Shown piece after piece: positions 1 to 8,559 of a stretch of 64,000 bases of DNA. The DNA lies in assembly GCA_026914155.1 (NCBI GenBank), contig JAPPGH010000008.1:166006-230005 (forward strand). The letters are read 5' to 3'. The notes below the pieces were generated by a model. That model had not been told where the DNA came from and made no database searches. It worked only from the letters and a program-made list of their open reading frames with translations. The stretch is from Candidatus Palauibacter rhopaloidicola. Its GTDB lineage: Bacteria > Gemmatimonadota > Gemmatimonadetes > Palauibacterales > Palauibacteraceae. Each line of letters opens with the position of its first letter. Within the stretch, counting starts at the first letter, position 1. A program made the translations under genes and the position numbers.

Positions 1-925
1 CACCGTCGGGCATGATCACGACGAGCACGTCCTCGTCGGAGATCGCGTCGCGGTTCGCCTCCATCCACTGGAGCGCGCCGGCCATTGCCATGCCGCACGA
101 GCCGCCCAGGAACATCCCCTCCTCGCGCGCGAGACGGCGGGTCATGAGCATCGAGTCCCGGTCCGTGACGCGCACGTAGTCGTCCACGATGTCGAAGTTC
201 ATGTTGCCGGCGAGGATGTCCTCCCCCACCCCTTCGGTGACGTAGGGTTGGATTTCGTCCTCGTCGAACTCGCCGGTGTGGAAATACTTCCAGTAGACGG
301 AGCCGTACGGGTCCACGCCGATGATCCGCACGGCGGGGTTCCGTTCCTTGAGGTAGGCGGCGGAGCCCGAGATCGTGCCGCCGGTGCCGGAGCCGACGAA
401 GAGGTGCGTGATCCTTCCCTCCGTCCCCTCCCACAGTTCCGGGCCGGTCGTCCGCAGGTGGGCGAGCGTGTTGGCCGGGTTATCGTACTGGTTCATGTAG
501 AAGGAGTTGGGGGTCTCCTCCGCGAGCCGGCGCGAGACCTGGTAGTAGGAGCGCGGGTCCTCGGGGTCCACCGCGGTCGGGCAGACGATGACCTCCGCCC
601 CGAGCGCCCGCAGGATGGCGATCTTCTCGGGGCTCTGCTTGTCCGTAGTCGCGAAGATGCACTTGTAGCCGCGCGCGATGGCGGCGAGCGCGAGCCCGAC
701 GCCGGTGTTGCCGCTCGTACCCTCGACGATCGTGCCGCCGGGCGCGATCGCGCCCCGTTCCTCGGCGTCGTCGAGCATCGAGACGCCGATGCGGTCCTTG
801 ACGGATCCGCCGGGATTGAAGTACTCGAGCTTCGCGAGGACGGTGCCGGGCAGGTGCGCGGCGAGGCGGTTTACGCGCACCAGCGGCGTGCCGCCGATCG
901 TGCCCAGGATGTCCTCATGCCACAT
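1..925 (-). CDS. Cystathionine beta-synthase, PLP-dependent (3' end cut by window edge)
   Basis: Fold-type II PLP enzyme condensing homocysteine and serine to cystathionine in the cytosol; O-acetylserine sulfhydrylase is the alternative. The sequence begins MWHEDILGTIGGTPLVRVNR. It carries the Schiff-base lysine in SVKDR (about K43), the phosphate-binding loop TSGNTG (about residues 70-75) and a glycine loop GAGTGGT. The middle part (QYDNPANTLAHLRTTGPELW, IIGVDPYGSVYW) resembles eukaryotic-type CBS more than CysK. About 308 residues are visible, ending at VVIMPDG, so any C-terminal CBS-domain pair lies outside the window. ATG at 925 is the only start that keeps the normal N-terminus; a GAGAGG sits about 10 nt upstream. 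The gene lies 40 nt downstream of the DUF5916 gene at the end of a long minus-strand run that also contains a homocysteine methyltransferase. Confidence 0.85.
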   Translation of the reverse strand, partial: MWHEDILGTIGGTPLVRVNRLAAHLPGTVLAKLEYFNPGGSVKDRIGVSMLDDAEERGAIAPGGTIVEGTSGNTGVGLALAAIARGYKCIFATTDKQSPEKIAILRALGAEVIVCPTAVDPEDPRSYYQVSRRLAEETPNSFYMNQYDNPANTLAHLRTTGPELWEGTEGRITHLFVGSGTGGTISGSAAYLKERNPAVRIIGVDPYGSVYWKYFHTGEFDEDEIQPYVTEGVGEDILAGNMNFDIVDDYVRVTDRDSMLMTRRLAREEGMFLGGSCGMAMAGALQWMEANRDAISDEDVLVVIMPDG

Positions 926-965
926 GAAGATCTGCCCTCTCTGGCGCTGGCGCCCGTTTGTCGGG

Positions 966-3230
966 CTACCCGGTCAGGTTGAAGAGCCGGCTGTACTTGA
1001 CGACGAGCTGGCGCTGCTTCGGCCCCGCCATGATTCCAGTGCGCTCCAGCGAGCCGGTGTGATTCGTGTCGTTCCACACCACGTACAACCCCGTACCGGC
1101 CGTATCGAGCCACGCGAAGCGGACGTTGGTCCCGACGTCCTTCGTATCGTCGTTGTACTGGACGTTCGCCTGCAGATAAACGCGCGGGGTGAACGAATAT
1201 GACGCGTTGAAGCGCACGACGGCGGTCTTGAAGCTGCCCTCGTCGAGGCGGACATCGAAGTAGTTCGTGATCAGGTTCGCGCTGAGCCTGTCCCCGTAGC
1301 GGTACGCGAGTGTCGCGTTCGGGCCGAAGCGGGTCCCGCTGTAGAACCCGCCGAGGTCCCAGCCGACGGACAGCGACAGCGGGGCGCCGCGATTCGTGTT
1401 CGCCCTGAACTCCCAGTCGATGTTGTGGTACGTCCCGGGCGGGATGACGATGTCCTCCCGGATCGCGAACGGCGCCTCGAGACCCTCGCCGGTGAAGTTG
1501 AAGCCGGGAAGCTGGAAGAAGGCGCCGTTCTCGAACTGGAAGTGGTTGTCGATGTGCAGGAGATACGACTCGTTGAAGCCGCCCAGCGTCCACCAGCTGT
1601 TCCCGGAGATGTGAGGCCGGAACTCCCGGAACCAGGACACGCTCTCGGTGCGCATGTGGCGGAGAAAACGCCAGTTCACCTGCCGGTAGCCGCGCCGGTT
1701 CACGAAACCGACCTCCGGGTTGAAGGCGTCGCCGATCTGCCGGTACCCGGTCGTGACCTGCCAGTCCCGCGTCACGTACCGCATGCCGCCGGCGAAGCCG
1801 TACTCGCCGCCGTTGAACCCCGATCCCAGGGCTGCCTCCCCGGTGGGGACGGGCGTGGCGGTGAGGCTCGCCCAGCCGTCGAACGTCAGCGCGTCGCCGA
1901 TGCCGAGCCGGCCGTCGATCCCGTACGTGAGGTTGTGGTCTCCCGCATCGGCGGTGTTGAGGCGCGACACGAAGATGGCGCCGAGCTGCGAGCGGTTGCC
2001 GAACTCCCGGTACGCCCGCAGGACGCCGAAGTTGTTCGCCGGCGCGATCCGTTCGCTGGCGCCCGTGTCGTCGTCGAAGCGGAAAGCCTCGTCGGTCTGG
2101 ATGTTAAGCATGCCGACCTGGAAGGCGCCGACCTTTCCGGTCATGCGGGCGCCCGCCGTGATCGGCACCTCCCGTCCGCCCTGGAGCCCGATGCGGCGGC
2201 TGAAGAAGAGCTCGGCCGAACGGCTCGCGCCGACGGCGAAGGTCCCCGCGTTCTCCAGGAAGAATGCCCGCTTCTCGGGGAAGAAGAGGCTGAAGCGCGT
2301 GAGGTTCACCTGCTGGTCGTCGACTTCCGCCTGCGCGAAGTCGGTGTTCACCGTGAGATCGAGCGTGAGGCTCTGGTTGAGGCCGATCTTCGCGTCGCCA
2401 CCGATCTGCCGGCCAAAGTCCGTCTCCGGCGACGGCACGCGGTAGTCCCGAAAGCCGTCCATGAGTGCGTACGGGCTGATCGATACCGTGCGTCGGGCGG
2501 GGGCCTCGAGCGCGAGGGTGCCGGCGAGCGAGACCCGGTACACGCCGAACTGCCTGGGCAGGGGCGCCCACATCGACTGCTCGCTGTTGCGCCGGATCTT
2601 CCGCTCGAAGTTCAGGCCCCAGTCCTGCGGTCCCCCGGCGCCGTAGCGGAGCGTCGAGAACGGGATCCGCATCTCGGCGTACCAGCCGCGATCGTCCCTG
2701 CTCGTGGCGACCTCCCACGAGGCGTCCCAGTTGAGGTTGAAGCCGCCGGCCGAGCCGCGCTGCTGGCGGCCACCGCCCCGGCCGCCGCCCACCCCCTCGC
2801 CGGTGACCTGTCCGTCGTACTCGATCCCCGCCGGCGTGGTGCCGAAGACCAGGGCGTTCTGCCGGTCCAGGTAGGTGTCGAGCACGACGACGAAGGCGTC
2901 GGAGTCGTCCAGCGAGGCGTCGCGCAGCGTCTGGCCCGTGACGATGCCCGCCGGGTCGTCGTCGAAGAGCCACGCGCCGATGTACAGGGCCGCCCCGTCG
3001 TAGCCGACGCGGACCTCCGTGGGCTGCGACACCGGCTGGCCCTCGGTGGGCTCGCGCTGGGTGAACCCCTCGAGCGGTTCGAGGCCGGACCAAGCCTCGT
3101 CGTCGAGCCGGCCGTCGATGACCGGAGGCGCCGCGATCTCCGACGCCCGCGCCCGGGGCGCCTGCTGGCCGCTCAGCAGTCCCGGAACGGCAAGGCTGGA
3201 GATGGCGACGAGGCCAAGGACGGTGCGCAC
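966..3230 (-). CDS. DUF5916 outer-membrane protein with N-terminal CBM9-like domain
   Basis: Predicted 754-residue exported protein. A signal peptide (start VRTVLGLVAISSLAVPG, ending near SGQQ) is followed by a CBM9/DOMON-like beta-sandwich at about residues 30-230 (PPVIDGRLDDEAW, VRVGYDGAALYIGAW, DDSDAFVVVLDTY). After a Gly/Arg-rich linker comes a long C-terminal region rich in aromatic beta strands, typical of DUF5916 and thought to form a barrel. The reading frame stays open far upstream into the neighbouring gene. I place the start at GTG 3230, because a GGGGGA ribosome site lies about 10 nt upstream and the signal peptide begins there. The gap to mmuM is 17 nt, so cotranscription is likely. 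The family is common in Gemmatimonadota, Acidobacteriota and Bacteroidota; its substrate is unknown. Confidence 0.85.
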   Translation of the reverse strand: MRTVLGLVAISSLAVPGLLSGQQAPRARASEIAAPPVIDGRLDDEAWSGLEPLEGFTQREPTEGQPVSQPTEVRVGYDGAALYIGAWLFDDDPAGIVTGQTLRDASLDDSDAFVVVLDTYLDRQNALVFGTTPAGIEYDGQVTGEGVGGGRGGGRQQRGSAGGFNLNWDASWEVATSRDDRGWYAEMRIPFSTLRYGAGGPQDWGLNFERKIRRNSEQSMWAPLPRQFGVYRVSLAGTLALEAPARRTVSISPYALMDGFRDYRVPSPETDFGRQIGGDAKIGLNQSLTLDLTVNTDFAQAEVDDQQVNLTRFSLFFPEKRAFFLENAGTFAVGASRSAELFFSRRIGLQGGREVPITAGARMTGKVGAFQVGMLNIQTDEAFRFDDDTGASERIAPANNFGVLRAYREFGNRSQLGAIFVSRLNTADAGDHNLTYGIDGRLGIGDALTFDGWASLTATPVPTGEAALGSGFNGGEYGFAGGMRYVTRDWQVTTGYRQIGDAFNPEVGFVNRRGYRQVNWRFLRHMRTESVSWFREFRPHISGNSWWTLGGFNESYLLHIDNHFQFENGAFFQLPGFNFTGEGLEAPFAIREDIVIPPGTYHNIDWEFRANTNRGAPLSLSVGWDLGGFYSGTRFGPNATLAYRYGDRLSANLITNYFDVRLDEGSFKTAVVRFNASYSFTPRVYLQANVQYNDDTKDVGTNVRFAWLDTAGTGLYVVWNDTNHTGSLERTGIMAGPKQRQLVVKYSRLFNLTG

Positions 3231-3247
3231 GCGGATCGCTTCCCCCT

Positions 3248-4222
3248 TCAAGTGACGGTCCGCTGAGAAAGTACGACTCCGCCGCGGATGGCGGCGATTT
3301 CGGCGGGGCCGACGCGGCAACAGCCCCCGACGCCGTCGGCTCCCTCTTTCCGCCACTCGGCGGCGCTCCGGGCCCAGTCCATCGGGGTCGCGGGGCCGGT
3401 CCAGCGCTTCGCTTCCGCGTCCCATGCCTCCCCCGAGTTGGGATAGGCGAGGATCGGTTTTCCGGTCGCCGGCCGCGCCGCGCGGATGAGGGGCCCGACG
3501 AAGCGCGGATCGACGCAGTTCACGCCGACCGCGACGACGTGGGGTTCGGCGTCGCACAGGGCGACGGCGGTCTCGAGCGGGGTGGCGTCCGCGAGGCGCG
3601 CGCCGTCGCGACACTGGAAGCTGATCCACGTCGGGCGGTGGGATACGGCGGCGAGCCGGCAGTAGGCGCGCGTCTCCTCCACGGACGGAGTCGTCTCGCA
3701 GGCGAGGACATCGGCCTCCGTCTCGGCGAGGACCTCCCACCGCGGGGCGTGGAAGTCGTACAACTCGGCCGCGGAGAGCCCGTAGTCGCCCGTGTACTCC
3801 GATCCATCGGCCAGGTAGGCTCCGTACGGCCCGATGCTCGCCGCGACGAGCGGCGGCGGGCGGCTCGCGGACGGCGGGCCGTCGGCGGGAGGCGCCGCCC
3901 GGCCGCCGAGGAACTCCGCGCGGGCCGAGATCGCCGCGTCGACGGACGCGCGCAGGACACGGGCGGTCGCCGTCGCGTCGAGCCCCCGGGCCGCGAAGCC
4001 TTCGAACGTCGCCTGGTAGGTCGCGGTGGCGATGCAGTCGGCCCCCGCGTCGAGGAAGCGGCGGTGCGCGGTGCGGATCGCCTCGGGGTCGTCGATGAGG
4101 GCGCGGGCGGACCAGAGCGGATCGTCGAGATCGCAGCCCAACGCCTCGAGTTCCGTCGCCAGGCCGCCATCGAGGACGAGAAAGCCCTCCCGCTCGATGA
4201 AGTCGCGGATCGGGTCGATCAA
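3248..4222 (-). CDS. mmuM: Homocysteine S-methyltransferase
   Basis: 324-residue zinc-dependent methyltransferase that makes methionine from homocysteine using S-methylmethionine, S-adenosylmethionine or a betaine-like donor; the sequence does not fix the donor. It begins with the family N-terminus (LVLDGGLATELEALG). The zinc ligands are visible as GVNC in the middle and GGCC near the C-terminus, and SFQCRDGARL matches the family barrel. The start is TTG at 4222, which overlaps the TGA of the upstream hydrolase gene (TTGA), so translation is probably coupled. Its position in a run that ends in cystathionine beta-synthase puts both homocysteine-consuming branches (remethylation and transsulfuration) in one operon. 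Confidence 0.9.
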   Translation of the reverse strand: MIDPIRDFIEREGFLVLDGGLATELEALGCDLDDPLWSARALIDDPEAIRTAHRRFLDAGADCIATATYQATFEGFAARGLDATATARVLRASVDAAISARAEFLGGRAAPPADGPPSASRPPPLVAASIGPYGAYLADGSEYTGDYGLSAAELYDFHAPRWEVLAETEADVLACETTPSVEETRAYCRLAAVSHRPTWISFQCRDGARLADATPLETAVALCDAEPHVVAVGVNCVDPRFVGPLIRAARPATGKPILAYPNSGEAWDAEAKRWTGPATPMDWARSAAEWRKEGADGVGGCCRVGPAEIAAIRGGVVLSQRTVT

Positions 4223-5184
4223 CGCGGGTCCGGCCCGACCATGATCGAGAATCCCTCGAACACGAACTCGACCCCGCCGTCCCGCAGCCGGTTGCCGACG
4301 GCGATGCCGTCGAACATGGCTTCCACGGCGTCGTGCAGCTCGAGCAGCCGCGAGGGCTGCGCGACCGGCGTGTTGTGGCCCGTGAACAGCATCGTCAGCT
4401 GGGGAACGAGTTCGGCGAGCCGGGCCACCGAAGCCCGATACGCCTCCAGGTCCGTCTCGGGGGCGAAGAGCCAGATCGGGCCCTCGTAGAAGGAATCGCC
4501 GGTCCAGAGGAACCCGGCCTCGCGGTCGAGGAGGGCGATCGCGTCGGGCGTGTGGCCGGGGACGGCGATGACTTCGAGCGTGCGTCCCCCCAGGTCGATC
4601 CGGTGTCCGTCGTCGACGAAGGCGGAGATCTCGAAGGCGGGCGTATGGTAGTTGTCCTCGGTGATCCCCGCGGGCAGGGGCCGGCAGACCGCGCTTCCGG
4701 CCACTTCTCCGCGCACCTCGGCGTTCGTGCGGCCCCGGGCGTGCGCGCGGGTGAACTCCGTGTCCAGGGCGAGCACGCGCTCGAACTCGGCGTTGCCCCC
4801 GACGTGGTCCATGTGCGTGTGGGAGTTGAGGACGGTCATGGGCAGCGCCGTGAGTTCGTCCACGACGGCGCGGATGCGGCCGATCGCCATCCCGGTGTCG
4901 AAGAGGAGGGCGCCCGCCTCGCCCAGGATCAGGTAGGAGATGACCTCCTGGAACTGGAACGGCTCGTAGATCGCGTACACCCGCGGGGCGACGCGATACA
5001 CCTCGAACCAGTCATCCGCGGCTTCGACGCGCTCCAGGTCGGCGTACTGCGAGCGGGGCACGTTCGAGCAGAACCCCGCCGTCGCGGCGCGCGATTCGGG
5101 GGCGGACTCGCCGCCCGGCGCGCAGGCGAGCGCCCCCCCGGCCAGCGCGCCCGCGGCCGCCAGCCGGAGGATCGCCCCGCGCAC
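4219..5184 (-). CDS. Lipoprotein metallo-beta-lactamase-fold hydrolase
   Basis: 321-residue MBL-fold hydrolase. The N-terminus is a lipoprotein signal with lipobox LAC at C21 (GGALAC), so it is likely anchored on the periplasmic side of a membrane. Metal-binding motifs are complete: HTHMDHVGG (HxHxDH), the later GHTPDAI histidine, TGD and FTGH near the C-terminus. The substrate cannot be told from sequence; relatives include lactonases, glyoxalase II-like enzymes and subclass B3-type lactamases. The start is GTG at 5184, 5 nt after the BNR gene stop, and its own TGA overlaps the TTG start of mmuM, so all three genes look like one operon. Confidence 0.85.
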   Translation of the reverse strand: MRGAILRLAAAGALAGGALACAPGGESAPESRAATAGFCSNVPRSQYADLERVEAADDWFEVYRVAPRVYAIYEPFQFQEVISYLILGEAGALLFDTGMAIGRIRAVVDELTALPMTVLNSHTHMDHVGGNAEFERVLALDTEFTRAHARGRTNAEVRGEVAGSAVCRPLPAGITEDNYHTPAFEISAFVDDGHRIDLGGRTLEVIAVPGHTPDAIALLDREAGFLWTGDSFYEGPIWLFAPETDLEAYRASVARLAELVPQLTMLFTGHNTPVAQPSRLLELHDAVEAMFDGIAVGNRLRDGGVEFVFEGFSIMVGPDPR

Positions 5185-5189
5185 GTCCG

Positions 5190-8100
5190 CTACCCGTCGT
5201 CGGTGGTGATGACGCGGCCCACTCTCGCCTGGAGCATCCGGTTGAACTCGGCGAGTTCGTCGGCCAGCACCGCCTCCAGCCGCACAACCACTTCATCGAT
5301 CTGGTCGCTCAGGAGCTGCGCCACCTCGGCGTGCTGGTCGGTGGGCGGGAAGTCGGCCGTGCCGACCGCCCCCTGGAGGTACTGCAGACGGCCGGCGATC
5401 ATCGAGGGCCAGCGCACTCCGTCCGGCCCCGTGTTCTTGAGCTGCACGAGCTCGCCCTCCACCTCGATGAGCGATTCGTCGAGCGCCTCTCCCGCCTCGA
5501 GCACGTCCTCCGCGTCCCCGGCCTCTTCGAGCACCGGTCGCAGGTCGGAAATCTGGCGCCGCAGGAGTTCGATCCGGTTGACGGCATCGGCGAGCCGGTT
5601 CCGGTCCTCCACGATGTCGTCGAGCAGCGCCTTCTGGGCGAGGATGTCCGCCATCGACCCTTCGGAGCTGGGATCCCGGAGGACGGTCAGCTCCTCGGAC
5701 CCCACGTCCTCGCCGTCCACGACGAGCGTCACCGTGTAGGTGCCCGGGGGCTGCCGCGGCCCGCCCCCGAAGCCGAAGAAGCCGCCTCCCACCTGCCGGG
5801 AGACCTCAGGCATGGGCATCCAGTCCGCGAACTGCGGCTTCGTGCGGTACTGGATCGGCTCTGCGTCCGGCCCCCGGAAGTTCCACCACACGCGGTTGAA
5901 GCCGTCGTGGCTGGAGCCGTCGAGCGTGGCCAGCGTCTCGCCGTCCGAGTTCTCGACCCGCACCTGGACTTCGCGCCCCTCCCCGTCCCCGAGCCAGTAG
6001 TTGATCGACGCCCCGTTGGGCGGGTTCTCACCCACGGACCAGTCCTCGTACATGATCTGAGGCTCGGAGATGTCGTTGAAGCGGTACGCGTCGCGCGGCG
6101 CGAACAGGTGCGCGTTGGCGGCCGCGATCTCGGGCGTGAGCTGCTGCACCGCGCTCAGGTCGTCGAGGATCCAGTAGCCGCGTCCGTACGTCCCGCCCAC
6201 GAAGTCGTTGAAGTGCTCCTGGATGATGAGCCCGTAGTACGGCGACGGGGGAAGGTTCGGCATGAAGAGCTGCCAGCTCTCCCCGTCGTCGTAACTGATG
6301 TAGACGTTCGTCTCGGTGCCGAGGTAGAGGAGGCCCGGCCGCACCGGGTCCTCGAGCAGGTAGCGGGTGTAGTCGACGGGGTAGTTGTCGACCCCGTCGG
6401 TGATCTGCGTCCACGTCGCCCCGAAGTCGTCCGTCCTGTAGGCGCGCGCGTCGAAGTCGCCGACCTGGTGGTGCTCGATCGTGATGTAGGCCTTCGCGAC
6501 GTCGAAGCGGGAGGCGTCGATGCTCCGCACGATGCCGTCGGGAGGCAGGTTCGGGATGTTCTCCGTGACGTTCGTCCACGTCGCCCCGTCGTCCCGGCTC
6601 ACCTGCACGAGGCCGTCGTTCGTCCCCGCCCAGAAGACGCCCTGCTCGATGGGCGACTCGTCGAAGGCGTAGATCACGCAGCAGAACTCCACGCCGATGT
6701 TGTCGGGCGTGAGCCCGCCGGAGACCGTCATCCGCTCCCGGTTGTTCGTGGAGAGGTCGGGGCTGATGACCTCCCAGCTCTGGCCCCGGTTGCGCGTGCG
6801 GTGCACGTGCTGGCTCGTGACGTAGATCGTCTCGCTGTCGTGCGGGGAGATGAGGAGGGGGAAGGTCCACTGGAATCGGTAGCGGATCTCCTCCGCCGGA
6901 TATCCCATGGTGGACTCGGGCCACACCTCGACGTCGCGGAACTGGCCGCGCTCCCGGTCGTGCCGCACGACGATGCCGCCGACCGCGCCGGCGCCGGAGG
7001 CGCTCGACCACACGATGTTCGGGTCGGTGGGGTCGGGCGTCGCGAAGCCGCTCTCGCCGCCGCCCACGGTCGTCCAGTCGCCGCGCGGGATGAGTCCGCG
7101 GGCCCAGAAGCCGCTGTAGCGCGTGTTCGACGGCCCGTGGTAGGAGGGCCCGTCCTGCCGGTTCCCCATCACGTTGTAGGGGATCTCGTTGTCCACCGTG
7201 ACGTGGTACATCTGCGCGATCGGCAGCTGCATGCGGGACCACGACTTCATCCGGTTCTCCGTGATCGCGACGCCGCTGTCGCCGCCGATGAAGACGCGGT
7301 CCGAGTTCTCCGGGTCGGCCCAGATGTCGTGCAGGTCCCACCCCGGGGCCTGCGGGTCCCCGCCCGGGGGACCGCCGCCGAGGAAGTTGAACATCTCGTA
7401 CGTCGCACCCCCGTCGCGGCTCACGCTGAAGCTGGACGAGAGGAAGTAGAGTTCGTCGCGGTCGTCGGACGCGACGCCGCAGCGGGTGTAGTAGGCCTGC
7501 CGGGTCGCGAGGTCGTGGCTGTAGTTCACGAGGCGCCACGTGCGGCCGCCGTCATCGCTGCTCCACAGCTCGCCCGTGTCGGTCTCGTACCCCTCCATCG
7601 GCACGCCGTCGCTCGTCTCGATGAGGGCGTACACCCGGTCCGAGTCCGAGTGGGACATGCAGACGGCGATCTTGCCGAGCGTGCCGGTCGGAAGCCCGTT
7701 CCCCTGGAGTTGGGTCCACGTGTCGCCGCCGTCCATCGTGAGGTGGAGACCGCTCCCCGGCCCGCCGCTGTCGCGCTTCCACGTCTTGAGATCGATGTCC
7801 CACATCGTGGCGAAGATCTTCCGCGGGTTCGCCGGGTCCATGACCATGTCGTAGGCGCCCGTCCCGCGGTCCACGAAGAGGATCTTCTCCCACGAGGCGC
7901 CGCCGTCGAAGGTGCGGTACACGCCGCGCTCGTCGGATTCCGCGTAGGCGTGGCCGAGCGCGGCCACGTACACGACGTCCGCGTCGGTGGGGTGGATCAG
8001 GATGCGGCCGACGCGGCCGGTCCCCTCCAGTCCCATGTGGGTCCACGTCTCGCCGCCGTCCGTCGACTTCCAGACGCCGTTCCCGATCGAGACGTTCGAG

Positions 8101-8438
8101 CGGATCGAGGTCTCGCCGGTGCCCGCCCACACGACCGCGTGGTCGCTCGGGGCGACGGCGAGGGCACCGATGGAGTGCACGGGCTGGTCGTCGAACACGG
8201 GCCGCCAGTGCAGGCCGGCGTCGTCCGTCTTCCAGATGCCGCCGGTCGCGGCGCCGGCGAAGTACGTGTTGCGGTCCCCGGGGACCCCGGCGATCGAGGA
8301 GACGCGGTTGCCGACGGGTCCGATGTGGCGCGCCCGCAGCCCCTCGTACTGCTCGGGCGCGAGTTGCTGGGCCGTCAGCGGCGCGGCGGCCGCGAGCGCG
8401 AAGGCGAGACTGATGGAGAAGCGGCGAACGTTGGACAT
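5190..8438 (-). CDS. Large exported Asp-box (BNR/sortilin-like) beta-propeller protein
   Basis: 1082-residue exported protein with a clear signal peptide (start MSNVRRFSISLAFALAAA, cleavage near TAQQ). At least seven Asp-box motifs of the form S-x-D-G-G-x-T-W are visible (KSTDGGETW, RTFDGGASW, TMDGGDTW, SSDDGGRTW, SRDDGATW, RTDDFGATW, SYDDGESW), indicating one or two beta-propellers of the sialidase/VPS10 type. A C-terminal part (from about residue 850) has a beta-sandwich-like segment and a helical, possibly coiled-coil tail (EDRNRLADAVNRIELLRRQI). Such proteins are often labelled glycosyl hydrolases, but I see no catalytic set that proves activity. The gap to the next gene is 5 nt; 121 nt separate it from the CocE gene upstream. 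Confidence 0.85.
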   Translation of the reverse strand: MSNVRRFSISLAFALAAAAPLTAQQLAPEQYEGLRARHIGPVGNRVSSIAGVPGDRNTYFAGAATGGIWKTDDAGLHWRPVFDDQPVHSIGALAVAPSDHAVVWAGTGETSIRSNVSIGNGVWKSTDGGETWTHMGLEGTGRVGRILIHPTDADVVYVAALGHAYAESDERGVYRTFDGGASWEKILFVDRGTGAYDMVMDPANPRKIFATMWDIDLKTWKRDSGGPGSGLHLTMDGGDTWTQLQGNGLPTGTLGKIAVCMSHSDSDRVYALIETSDGVPMEGYETDTGELWSSDDGGRTWRLVNYSHDLATRQAYYTRCGVASDDRDELYFLSSSFSVSRDGGATYEMFNFLGGGPPGGDPQAPGWDLHDIWADPENSDRVFIGGDSGVAITENRMKSWSRMQLPIAQMYHVTVDNEIPYNVMGNRQDGPSYHGPSNTRYSGFWARGLIPRGDWTTVGGGESGFATPDPTDPNIVWSSASGAGAVGGIVVRHDRERGQFRDVEVWPESTMGYPAEEIRYRFQWTFPLLISPHDSETIYVTSQHVHRTRNRGQSWEVISPDLSTNNRERMTVSGGLTPDNIGVEFCCVIYAFDESPIEQGVFWAGTNDGLVQVSRDDGATWTNVTENIPNLPPDGIVRSIDASRFDVAKAYITIEHHQVGDFDARAYRTDDFGATWTQITDGVDNYPVDYTRYLLEDPVRPGLLYLGTETNVYISYDDGESWQLFMPNLPPSPYYGLIIQEHFNDFVGGTYGRGYWILDDLSAVQQLTPEIAAANAHLFAPRDAYRFNDISEPQIMYEDWSVGENPPNGASINYWLGDGEGREVQVRVENSDGETLATLDGSSHDGFNRVWWNFRGPDAEPIQYRTKPQFADWMPMPEVSRQVGGGFFGFGGGPRQPPGTYTVTLVVDGEDVGSEELTVLRDPSSEGSMADILAQKALLDDIVEDRNRLADAVNRIELLRRQISDLRPVLEEAGDAEDVLEAGEALDESLIEVEGELVQLKNTGPDGVRWPSMIAGRLQYLQGAVGTADFPPTDQHAEVAQLLSDQIDEVVVRLEAVLADELAEFNRMLQARVGRVITTDDG

Positions 8439-8559
8439 GGCTCTCTGCCTCGTGAAACGGGTCGTTTGAGCGACGAAACGTGCGGCCCCGGACGGATGCG
8501 GGCCAGAGCCCGCGGGACCGGAGACGGGCCAGGGGCCCCGCCGGCGGTTCCTGTCGCCG

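Noticed and set aside
3231-3740. N-terminal extension of the DUF5916 protein
   Set aside because: The frame is open, but it runs inside mmuM and a signal peptide with ribosome site begins at 3230.
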